Shown in pieces: positions 27,401 through 36,272 of a stretch of DNA of 64,000 nucleotides. The number at the start of each line of letters is the position of its first letter. Positions within the stretch are counted from its first letter, which is position 1. Below the pieces are notes generated by a model. The model worked only from the letters and a program-made list of their open reading frames with translations. It made no database searches and was not told where the DNA came from. Source of the DNA: Aphidius gifuensis. Lineage: Eukaryota > Arthropoda > Insecta > Hymenoptera > Braconidae. The DNA is taken from positions 1,798,001-1,862,000 of the forward strand of contig NC_057789.1 in assembly GCF_014905175.1 (NCBI RefSeq), read 5' to 3'. Position numbers and translations under genes: made by a program.

Positions 27401-27967
27401 TACTCACCTTCACTGTGTTATACGTAATGACAATAACGATCAAGACAACGGAAACAAGAGCATCAGGTTATTTAACACATGTTTATTTACATTATGCAGA
27501 TATTTAACAAGGGAGCAAAATAAAAACTATAAGCATAATAAATAGTCCATGAAAAAAAGAAAAAATACATTTTCTTTGATTAAAAAATATGCAGATTTAT
27601 GTATTAAATAAAAATAAAAAAATTATTGGGTTAATGAATTATGTCTTTAATTATGTCAATTACATGTTGAACTATTTATTTAAATTTTTATTTATTATTG
27701 ATACAATTATATTTATTTAAAGCTAATATTTTGAAAACTGAAGCTACAAATCGTCAATGATTTTGTCGTAGTAAAAAAATTAGAAAAATAAATTAAATTT
27801 ATATGAAAAAATATGTTGAATTTGTTTGTAAAATTTGCAACAATATATGAAATAAATAAAATATTTTTTTACATAAGTCTGTGTTTAATAAAATTGGAAA
27901 AATTGAATGATAATTTTGCAATGTTAAATAACGTATTGTTTTGATTTTTTTTTGTTGATGATTTTAG
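24481..27967. other. Noncoding stretch directly upstream of the first visible coding exon
   Basis: Mostly AT-rich. Islands at 26040-26340 and 27290-27480 have better composition and some splice-like strings, but no exon can be joined in phase to the exon at 27968. The last 30 bases before 27968 are pyrimidine-rich and end in TTTTAG, a normal acceptor, so at least the 3' end of this stretch is intron. Confidence 0.45.
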
Positions 27968-28156
27968 TTGGTAAATGGATTGGATGGCCCAAGGTATATT
28001 TGTGAAACTGAAGTGATGAATAATGTTGATCTAGCATCGGCCAATGTCGAGTACACATCACCTGGTAATAATCCCAACAGCAAAAATGCCAACGGCAACA
28101 TTATCACTCTCACACTGAAAAATAATCATCTCATCGTTGAGACCGAAGAACGGACG
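27968..28156 (+). CDS. Coding exon A of an unrecognised gene (63 codons)
   Basis: A T-rich acceptor ending TTTTAG precedes 27968, and a strong donor GACG|GTGAGT follows 28156. The exon is exactly 63 codons, entered and left in phase 0. The product is hydrophilic, starting LVNGLDGPRYICETEV and ending in ITLTLKNNHLIVETEERT. It has no membrane segment and one Cys. Composition is clearly richer in G+C than its flanks. There is no credible start codon in the exon, so the N-terminal part of the protein comes from exons upstream, not found in this window. I do not recognise the protein; a cytoplasmic tail of a membrane or adhesion protein is a guess. Confidence 0.82.
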
Positions 28157-28604
28157 GTGAGTTTACTTTTTTATATATATTTCCTAAAAAGAAAAAAAAA
28201 ATTATTTATATACTGGGTGAGAAAGAGAAGAGTATCCTGGTGGCTTCCGTAAAAAAAAAAAAAAATACAGCTTCAAAGTAGAAAGTAATAAACTAGCAAC
28301 GAAAAAAAGAATTGAAAAATAAATAAAAATAAAAAGGATATGCATAAATCTTGCTTATCCAAAGTTTCAGAACCTTCAAGATTATTAAGTATATTGTTGA
28401 GAAAATATACTCTCGAGAAAAAGAATCTTTGGTTATTGTTATTTTTTATATTTTGAAATATCTTTGAATAAAAATAATAAATAAAAAAAAAAGCTAAATA
28501 AATGATCACAAGTGATTCACCTCGTATTTTCAAAACGTGCAACATATGACAAGAATTTTAATATTTTTTTAAAATAATAAATAACGTGCATTAAAGTGAG
28601 ACGA

Positions 28605-28742
28605 ATGATCCTTAAGATTGATCGTGATCAGTCATCTGGAAGTTTGTTCATTGAGCTAAAAAAAAGGGATGCAGACTGCTTGGTCAATTTCCTTCAGTAT
28701 GAAGTTATTCTGCATGCGAATCACCAAAGATATAGGCATTGA
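28605..28742 (+). CDS. Doubtful 45-codon open frame inside intron A-B
   Basis: ATG at 28605, TGA at 28740-28742. The peptide is mixed and protein-like (includes SLFIELKKRDADCLVNFLQY) and the DNA has better composition than its flanks. No domain, and no good splice sites. It could be a remnant of an old mobile element or chance. Confidence 0.15.
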   Translation: MILKIDRDQSSGSLFIELKKRDADCLVNFLQYEVILHANHQRYRH

Positions 28743-29054
28743 TCTATTGAAATATTGAAATTCAATTCCATGGTTACTATCTTCGAGATAAATTTATTTT
28801 AAAAAAATGTAAAAAGAGAAGCTTGACTTCCTTGTTTGAGTGCCACTAACAGATGCCATTCAAGATGTCCCTTTGGACCACTTTAGCTGATGTTGCTGTA
28901 ATAGCATGATCCAAAACTCTCTAAACTTTCGAGAATTATATCATTTACATTTTAACTTTCGATATAGAATTTATCGATTACAAGACTAAATATTTTGAAC
29001 GAAAATTTTCTCTGTTAAATTTATACCAAACAAAAATATCGGCCTATGAAATAG

Positions 29055-29890
29055 TCTCCAACAAGTAGAAAATAAAGAATTTATACAAAATTTAAAATAA
29101 TTATCTCGTTAATAATATATAATTATAAATTGAATAAATATTAATAAAATAAATAAACATTTAATACAGTATTTGAGAGATAAATATTTAAGAAAAAAAA
29201 TATCAACATTTAGTCATTACAAAACGATGGCTAATTAATTAATTTTTGAATAAATTAATTTAGAATTTATCCAAGATATATGATAAAAGTATATTTGCAA
29301 AAAAAAATAAATAAATTATTAAATGGAATATTTATTTATTTATCATAATTTTCGTGACATTTGATGACAGTCATTGTGTCATTATATATAATCATATGAT
29401 TCTATGTGTTTGTTTTATTTTTTAAAATATTATTTGAGGATTGACAACAAAATTGTTAATAATGTTGAAATAAAAAATTAAGTGATTGAAATTATGAAAA
29501 TTAGGAATTGCAAAAAAATATTTTGGCGTCTAGGACAAATATTTCCGAGCATAGAACCAGGAAAGAGGCTATCATTACTCGTTCTTTGCAAGGAGATATT
29601 TGTTCCACACGCAATATGTACATAGTATGATTTTGCTAATTTAGCTGACGAGTGGTTTGATTTGACATAGAATGAAGAATTTTTTCGGTTTTTATGATAC
29701 GCTGAAATTGCATATTTGCCGGAACCATTACATGGATTTGAACCCAAGATAACGGGCGTCGTAAAACGACGCTCTGACTCTCTTAACCACAAGCTTGCTT
29801 GATATTTTCTACTGACCGATTATTATTTATCTATATATTGTTAATGTTTGGATAAATTTTTTATTTTGTATTTTTTTTACTGTTTGTTTA
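29055..29890 (-). mobile_element. tRNA-headed dispersed element, copy 5 (in intron A-B)
   Basis: Reverse copy, antisense to the host gene. The hairpin block is at about 29520-29610, the insert at 29611-29733 (123 bp), the B box (GGATTTGAACC on the + strand) at 29734-29744, and the tRNA-like module runs to about 29805. The 3' module extends left to about 29055. The 5' module is truncated near 29890, where copy 6 begins. Confidence 0.75.
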
Positions 29891-30510
29891 TTTTCAATGT
29901 TTAAATAAAAAATTAAGTTATTAAAATTATTAAATTAGCAATCGCAAAAGGATATTTTGGCGTCTAGGACAAATATTTCCGAGCATAGAACCAGGAAAGA
30001 GGCTATCCTTACTCGTTCTTTGCAAGGAGGTATTTGCTTCAAAGGCCTAATCTATATTTTTTACAACTGTATTCACACATAATGTCAGCTTGTTATGTGG
30101 GAAAACAATGACAATCAACGGATTGATTCGAATTTCAATAATAAAACCAAACTTATGAATACAACTATAGGATTTGATCCCAAGACGACAGGCGCCGTAA
30201 AACGACGCCCTGACTTTCTTAACCACAACCTTGTTTGATATTTTCTACTGACCGATTATTATTTATGTATTCATTTTTTTCCATTTTGTAAATAATAAAA
30301 CTCTAAAAAAAATTTACTTTAAATTTAATAATAGATTTTTTCTATTTATTACTGTGTTTAGATTATTTTTATAATTATATTAGCTTTTGTTTTAAATATT
30401 TTTTCATACAAAATACAAGCTACATGATGTTTTTGTTTCTCGGCAAATTATGTAGCAGGATATTTCATTTATTAATGATTTCATTGGGAAATTTGTGTCC
30501 AAAATATTTT
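29891..30510 (-). mobile_element. tRNA-headed dispersed element, copy 6 (in intron A-B)
   Basis: Directly abuts copy 5 in the same orientation. The 3' module is short. The hairpin block is at about 29955-30044, the insert at 30045-30169 (125 bp), and the B box (GGATTTGATCC on the + strand) at 30170-30180, with one change from the consensus. The 5' module ends near 30510. The hairpin's outer stem is reduced to GGC/GCC, suggesting decay. Confidence 0.72.
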
Positions 30511-32759
30511 TCTTTTTTTGACTAATAATTAATCCTTGAAAAATATATTTGATATACTGAATTTAACAACTATAAAATAACATTCAAGATAGATACAAGA
30601 AAAAATAATAATAAAAGACTAAAAATTATATAAATAAAAACAAGGAAAAAAGTTTCACAACAAGCAATAAACCGTATGAAATAAATTTGCATAATATTTA
30701 CTGGCTCAATGCCAAGTTTCAACGTTTGCTTGAAAATATATTTACAATGTATACCTTAAAGCACTAGGTTGATCGAATAAATTGGATCCTGATATAATAT
30801 ATGTATACTGTTTCTATTTTATATATTTTTTATTTATTTGAAATGGATATGTCTATGTGTTTGGTGCATATGTAATGCTAATATGATCACGTACATCTGG
30901 TTTTTATAAGGAGAAAGCTAATAAAAAAATAGACATAGGTACTTACTCGATGATAAATGTGATGGGATGATATGAAATAAAGAAAAAATATACAAAAAAA
31001 AAATACCAGTTATCCTCAAAGGGACTTGGTAAAGTCAACTATTTTAAAATCCTCAACTTCCATGTGGTCATATTCCCCTATGGAGATTTAAACAATTTTT
31101 TTTATTTCATTTTTTTCCTTTTTTCACTCGACAAAATGAAATGCGAATGACGATGTTTAAATTTCCAAGTGCTGACTTGCTTTGGCCTAGCTACTGCGGA
31201 CATTCTACGTGCTCTCAATAAAATAAATATACTAGATGAAAAAAAAAAAAAACAATACTAGATATACTTGAGAAAAACCTTTATGACCTATTAAAAAAAA
31301 AAAAAAGACTTATGTAATCCCCAGTGGAATAAAAAGATATGAAAAAAAATATTTGAGATAAAATATTTAATTCCCATGAGCTTCATTAATCAACAATGAA
31401 AATGGACAAAATATAAATTGAGAGGTCAAAGATAATAACCCAATTAGTATTCTATTTTATATTTCATTAAAATTATTTTTTAAAAAATAAATAAAAACTT
31501 GTCGATGATAAAGATTAAATAATTTAACAAAAAAATAATTTATTTATTTAAATGATAAAAAATAATTTGTATTATGAGCTTGCACAAGTGTTGGTGTTGA
31601 AAGCTGTGTTGATAAAAAGATTCATGAGATATTTAGTCGTTATCGATTAAACTTGTAAAGCTCCTGAAAAAAAAATCAAATATGTTAAGAGGATAATAAC
31701 GTGTCGTTAACGAGATTTTATTCAATTAATTTATAAACTATTTTCATGAAGATTGAAGAATAATTTCTACCGCATTGAGAATGAATAAATAATTTTTTTT
31801 TTTTATTTAATTTCAATGAAATATAATTTTCTAAAGAACTTGTGATGATTTTTTTTTTAATTAAATGTCAATTAAATTCATTTAAACTTTGATAATTGCT
31901 GATGGAAATTTTTATCAATTAATTTCGAGATATTTATTAATAAATTGATAAATAAATTTTTTTTTTATTTAAAATATATAATTTTCTAAAGAATTATTCA
32001 AACTTTGATAACTGCTAATGAAAATTTCTATCAAATTAATTTCTCAATCTTTAATTAAAACGTAAAATAAAAATATAAATAAAAAATATTGTAACCAAAA
32101 TCTTATCAGCTTACAAAAGGTAATTCAAGTTTTAAACTAATTTTATTAAACATCAAGGTACTTAATCTATTTCAAAAAGTTTAAAATTATATATCACATC
32201 ATATTGCAAAGCTAAAACTAAGACACACACATTCAACTGAGTACCAAAAGTTTCGAAATTCTCCATGCGGTTTTACGAGATTTCATAATAAACATTTGTC
32301 AGAAAACTAAAATTCCATTTAGACACATATACTTTACATAAAAACAACCCTTAAAATTTAACACCTGACATAATTTTAACACAATCACAAACACATCAGA
32401 ATAATATGATAAATTAATTCAATTAAATTGTTAATAATCCACTGAATATGTTTACTAAAATACTTGATTTATCACTCGACCCAGTCACATCAAAAGTCAA
32501 TAATCAAGATGATTAATACAACACAATCAATCATCACCAAAAACATACATAATCAGTCAAATTTTTCACCTATTTTTCTCATAATTTTCTCGTCTATTAT
32601 TAACTCATTATTAAAAATACTAAAACGTTGTTTAAAAAATTAATTTAGTTAAAAATATTTCAACTAAAAAAACTAAGTTTAAATGAAAAAAAAATTAATT
32701 AATTAACTTGCAATGATTCAAGTAAATTAAGTTACCAAGTAATGTAACAATTATTATAT
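30511..32759 (+). other. Remainder of intron A-B, no feature seen
   Basis: AT-rich with A runs. I see no repeat copy, no exon-like island and no structured RNA. Confidence 0.55.
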
Positions 32760-32779
32760 TATTGTTGATGCTGATGCAG

Positions 32780-32857
32780 ATAGAAAAGGGTCATGAGAAC
32801 AAATCGATGATCCAGATATTCAGTGATGTGTACACTGAGTGTTACCACATACTGTAA
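32780..32857 (+). CDS. Possible alternative terminal exon in intron A-B
   Basis: After GATGCAG at 32773-32779 a phase-0 frame of 25 codons and a TAA (32855-32857) reads IEKGHENKSMIQIFSDVYTE and on. Joined to exon A in phase 0 it would give a short isoform ending here. The upstream tract is only weakly pyrimidine-rich, but a branch-like TGCTGAT lies close by. The peptide is complex compared with random frames in this DNA. Without transcript evidence this stays a weak candidate. Confidence 0.18.
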   Translation: MEKGHENKSMIQIFSDVYTECYHIL

Positions 32858-32905
32858 AAGCTCAGGAGGATATATATCTCTGGCCTCATATATAGTGACA
32901 AATTA

Positions 32906-32947
32906 TTTAACCCTAAAGAGCTCTTTAGAGTTTAGATGAGGGTTAAA
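32906..32947. other. Nested palindrome: TTTAACCCT arms around CTAAAGAGCTCTTTAG
   Basis: TTTAACCCT at 32906-32914 is the exact reverse complement of AGGGTTAAA at 32939-32947. Next to the left arm sits a perfect 16-base palindrome, CTAAAGAGCTCTTTAG, at 32913-32928. The two structures are mutually exclusive. Role unknown; it lies in an intron. Confidence 0.5.
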
Positions 32948-33445
32948 CAAACAATATTATTTGTGATGTAAAAAAATATTTAACAAACAATTTCTTAAAG
33001 GGATGAGAGAGCTTTGCTGCAAGCACTTTATTACAAATCGATTAGCATGAAGTTATATATATATATTGTTAAACTCAATGAACTTTACTATGAGTTTGAT
33101 AGTGGACACTTTGATATAATAATATACTTTTGTTATTAGACAAACTTCCTGTCAGCTGACATATGACATTATAAGAATCAAATTACTACTAAGAAAATTC
33201 ATGACAACTTGGTTCATTATGATTTGTTTTTTTTTTTTTTTATTTATTTATTTTAAATTGTTGTGTAAAGATAATATAGGTAGATAATTTTATCTTTTAT
33301 TTTATTTATTTTCTTTCTTTTGTTGGTGAATTGTTGGAAGTATTCCAAGTGAAGATGTTGTTTTTTTAATTTTATTTCTAGCTCAATGACATTTTAAATT
33401 TATGTGTAATTTATTCAGAGATAAAATAGTTAAATTTTGTTTCAG

Positions 33446-33605
33446 GTTACAATGGAAGATAATTCATTTGTGGTTGAAGTTGAGCCTAAATACATAAGAG
33501 ATGATGTTGGAGTTGATACTGATTCAACAGACAATGTGACTGGTAAAGTAATTGACCAACAGGCACTTGTACATCGTGAGGAAGTTTCTGATGATCGTCC
33601 AACTG
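33446..33605 (+). CDS. Coding exon B of the unrecognised gene
   Basis: The acceptor TTTCAG precedes 33446 and exon A joins in phase 0. The donor ACTG|GTAATC follows 33605, leaving one base of a codon. The 53 full codons begin VTMEDNSFVVEVEPKYIRDD and are acidic. The single remaining base completes a GAT (Asp) with exon C. A second donor of the same type, ACTG|GTAAAG, lies inside the exon after 33542 in the same phase, so a 21-codon in-frame shortening is possible. Confidence 0.82.
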
Positions 33606-33689
33606 GTAATCAAGGCATTTTGAATATTAAATAGGATTTAGAGAGAAATATATTTTTAAATGTGTATTTTATTTTTTTTTATGTTACAG
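33606..33689 (+). other. Intron B-C (84 bp)
   Basis: Starts GTAATC and ends TTACAG. Retaining it would add NQGILNIK and a stop. Its size is a typical short intron for insects. Confidence 0.8.
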
Positions 33690-33979
33690 ATTTTGAAAAT
33701 AAAATATTTGGCAGTATAAATACTGGATTGTCACAATCGGATCTTTCGATTTCGAGTCAAGGATCAGTTAATCGTAGTTATCATTATGGCAATCAAGTCG
33801 AATATGAATCAGAACAATTTGGTTATTCAATGTATGAAAATGGCAATTACGAAAATGATATTGTTCAACGAAAATTTGATGGTGGATCAAAGTGGGTGGA
33901 ATTTGATAAATCACCGGACATTGACAAGTCATTGCTGAACAATTTGAAAACGAGTTTTGAAAAAGATTCAACTGAACAC
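33690..33979 (+). CDS. Coding exon C of the unrecognised gene
   Basis: Enters with two bases that complete Asp and leaves in phase 0 at GAACAC|GTAAGG. The 97 codons begin (D)FENKIFGSINTGLSQSDLS, pass a Tyr/Asn/Glu-rich part (YGNQVEYESEQFGYSMYENG) and end KSLLNNLKTSFEKDSTEH. There is no membrane segment and no Cys. Repeated Tyr next to acidic residues would suit phosphorylation in a cytoplasmic tail, which is inference only. Confidence 0.85.
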
Positions 33980-34024
33980 GTAAGGATTTTGATTAAAACA
34001 TAATTTTTAATTATTATTAAATAT

Positions 34025-34830
34025 CTTGAATATAAATTTCCCAGTCGGAACAATCTTAAATGAAATACTTTTATTTTTATAGAAAACATATTTAAAATTG
34101 AAAGCTAATAATTATAAAAATAATCCAAGCACAGTAAAAAATAAACAAAATTATGATAAATAAATAAATAATCTATTTAATAATTAATTTATTTTTTTTT
34201 AAATTAATTTTATCATATAGGTATCTAGGATAAATTTTAAATTAATTTACTTAGATATTTTTTTCATTTAAATATCGAGCAAGCTTGTGGTTAAGTGAGA
34301 CAAGGCCCCGTTTTACAGTGCCTGTAGTATTAAGTTCGAATCTTGATGCTTTCGAAATTGTGAATCAATATAATGGGCTTTCGATGATATCAGAAAAATT
34401 GCACTAGAATATGGAACATAATGGGGTTCTAATTTATCGTCTGATTGATCCAAAGTTCAGGTGTGTGGAACAAATATCTCCTTGCAAAGAACGAGTAAAG
34501 ATATTCTCTTGCCTGGTTCTATGCTCGGAAATATTTGTCTCAGACGCCAAAATATCTTTTTGCAATTCCTAATTTATTCATTTAAATAATTTAATTTTTT
34601 ATTTAAGTATTAATAACAGTTTTGTTGTCAAGTATTACCCAAATAATAGTCTAAAAAATAAAACAAACATAGTTACACACATAATCATAATGACACAATG
34701 GCTATCATCAAATGTCGAAAAAATTATGATAAATAAATAAATATTCAATTTAATAATTTATACATTTATTTTGCAAATTTACTTTTATCATATATCTTGG
34801 ATAAATTATAAATTATGTTAATCAAAAATT
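34025..34830 (+). mobile_element. tRNA-headed dispersed element, copy 7 (in intron C-D)
   Basis: The tRNA-like module at about 34275-34343 has a degenerate B box AGTTCGAATCT at 34333-34343. The insert is 34344-34462 (119 bp). The hairpin block is closed by GGTGT at 34460-34464 and ACGCC at 34544-34548, followed by TTTTT at 34557-34561. The 3' module ends near 34830, where copy 8 begins. Confidence 0.77.
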
Positions 34831-35600
34831 AATTAAATCAATATAATTATAAAAATAATCTAAACACAGTAACAAATTGAAAAAATCTATTAATCAATAA
34901 AGTAAATTTTTTTATAGTTTTATTATTTACAAAATTGAAAATATAAATAGATGAATGATAATCGATCACTAGAAAATATCGAGCAGGCTTGTGGTTAAGG
35001 GAGTTAGGGCACCGTTTTGCGGTGCCTGTCGTCTCGGGTTCGAATCCTCGGACTCTTACACATGATATCACTTGGTCATTATCATTTATAGAACTGCTTC
35101 GTAGTAAAATAATGCATCCATAGTTTTGATAATAAGCATATCACAGTTAATAACAGTTGGCATATTGGTGTTCTACTATTAAAATATTCTATGGTCCAGG
35201 CATGTGGAACAAATATCTCTTTTCAAAGAACGAGCAATGATAGCCTCTTTTCTGGTTCTATGTTGGGAAATACTTGTCCCAAATGCCAAAATATCCTTTT
35301 GCAATTCCTAATATTAATAATGACTTAATTTTTGACTTCAATATTAAATATTATTAACAGTTTCAAATATACATACATCAAAAATAAAAAAGTAATGAAT
35401 TAAAGTGATAAATATGTCAAAAATAAAATGGAGATTTATAATTTTTTATTTTCAACAATGTACATTTTGATTTTGATTTTTTAATCTTGATTAAACAATT
35501 AAAAATATATTATTAACGAGATAATTATTATAAATCTTGGATAAATTTTGTAATTAATTTATTTTCTACTCTATTTGCTAGAAGATATTTTTGTGGGATA
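34831..35600 (+). mobile_element. tRNA-headed dispersed element, copy 8 (in intron C-D)
   Basis: This has the best-preserved tRNA-like module (about 34980-35047): TGTGGTTAAGG resembles the D arm/A box of class II tRNAs, GGCACCG...CGGTGCC forms an anticodon-type stem, and the B box GGTTCGAATCC at 35037-35047 is a perfect consensus. The insert is 35048-35201 (154 bp), the longest of the family. The hairpin is closed by GGCAT at 35199-35203 and ATGCC at 35283-35287, a base change on both sides relative to GGCGT/ACGCC elsewhere. TTTT follows at 35297-35300. Confidence 0.8.
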
Positions 35601-35689
35601 ATTTTTGTTCATGATATTTAGTTACGTATCAAAAAAAAAAAAAAAAAAAGAGAAATTAATAATAGAAAATATTTTTAAAAATGTTCTAG

Positions 35690-36220
35690 ATGAATTCCGA
35701 TGACAAAGACAACAATGTCCATTCATCAATCGACTCAAGTTCATCATTAGAGCATCAAGACTCAACAGACGCAAGTAACTCAACAGACACAGTAAAATCA
35801 AATCCAAATTTACAAATGAATGGCACGACAAATATAATATTCGAGAATAACATTAACAATGACAATGAAAAATTACATTCAAATAAGCCAATAATAACTG
35901 GCGCGTTATTAAAAGATGAAAATAATCATGATGATCTATTGTTAAATGATAATAAAAATAAAAAAATTGGTAATGGTATATTAATAAATGGTGATAATAA
36001 ACAACAACAAATAACAAAACCTGAAGCCAGTGTGTTTGTTGCATGCCATAAACGAAGTGGTAGTATTCCACCACGACTTATCGATGACACAAATGAAATT
36101 GATCGTAAAAAAAGTATTGACATCTACAGTCAAATTAAAACAACAATATTACCAAATTTAAATCCCAAATTTGAAATTCTACAAAATGATATTAGTCCAA
36201 TTGACGAAAATGAAAGTTAA
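35690..36220 (+). CDS. Terminal coding exon D of the unrecognised gene
   Basis: Acceptor TTCTAG, entered in phase 0. There are 176 codons to the TAA at 36218-36220. The first codon is ATG, but exon C joins in frame, so it need not be a start. The first half is low-complexity (Ser/Asp/Asn/Thr-rich, typical of AT-rich genomes). The last ~60 residues are more complex: FVACHKRSGSIPPRLIDD, then EIDRKKSIDIYSQIKTTI, ending SPIDENES. It has no membrane segment and no PDZ-type C-terminus. With exons A-C this gives a ~389-residue acidic tail of unknown function. Confidence 0.83.
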   Translation: MNSDDKDNNVHSSIDSSSSLEHQDSTDASNSTDTVKSNPNLQMNGTTNIIFENNINNDNEKLHSNKPIITGALLKDENNHDDLLLNDNKNKKIGNGILINGDNKQQQITKPEASVFVACHKRSGSIPPRLIDDTNEIDRKKSIDIYSQIKTTILPNLNPKFEILQNDISPIDENES

Positions 36221-36266
36221 TCATTTCAAGATAATCAATTGACAGTACAAAAAAAAATTTCAAGCA

Positions 36267-36272
36267 AATAAA
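36267..36272 (+). terminator. Candidate polyadenylation signal of the gene
   Basis: AATAAA lies about 47 bases after the stop codon, and another is at 36385-36390. In DNA this AT-rich such hexamers are common by chance, so which one is used cannot be told from sequence. Confidence 0.35.

Larger units (their letters stand above)
28157..33445 (+). other. Intron A-B (5.3 kb)
   Basis: Begins GTGAGT and ends TTTCAG, with a pyrimidine-rich run before the acceptor. It carries two - strand copies of the tRNA-headed element (29055-30510). An island at 28600-28960 contains a 45-codon + frame (28605-28742), and an island at 32760-32950 holds a possible alternative terminal exon and a strong palindrome. 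The remaining sequence is AT-rich with no supported feature. Confidence 0.75.
33980..35689 (+). other. Intron C-D (1.7 kb), almost filled by two repeat copies
   Basis: Starts GTAAGG and ends TTCTAG. Two forward copies of the tRNA-headed element (34025-34830 and 34831-35600) occupy most of it, in the same orientation as the gene. A run of A at 35631-35649 precedes the acceptor. Confidence 0.82.

Noticed and set aside
27416..27478. A - strand hydrophobic segment ending in a consensus donor (GAAG|GTGAGT)
   Set aside because: No acceptor AG and no start codon precede the frame, which has a stop just upstream; the + strand reading of the same bases cannot join exon A in phase.
34980..35047. A functional tRNA gene in copy 8
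   Set aside because: The D-arm, anticodon-type stem and B box are present, but no acceptor-stem pairing partner is seen after the B box; the copy-specific insert starts there.
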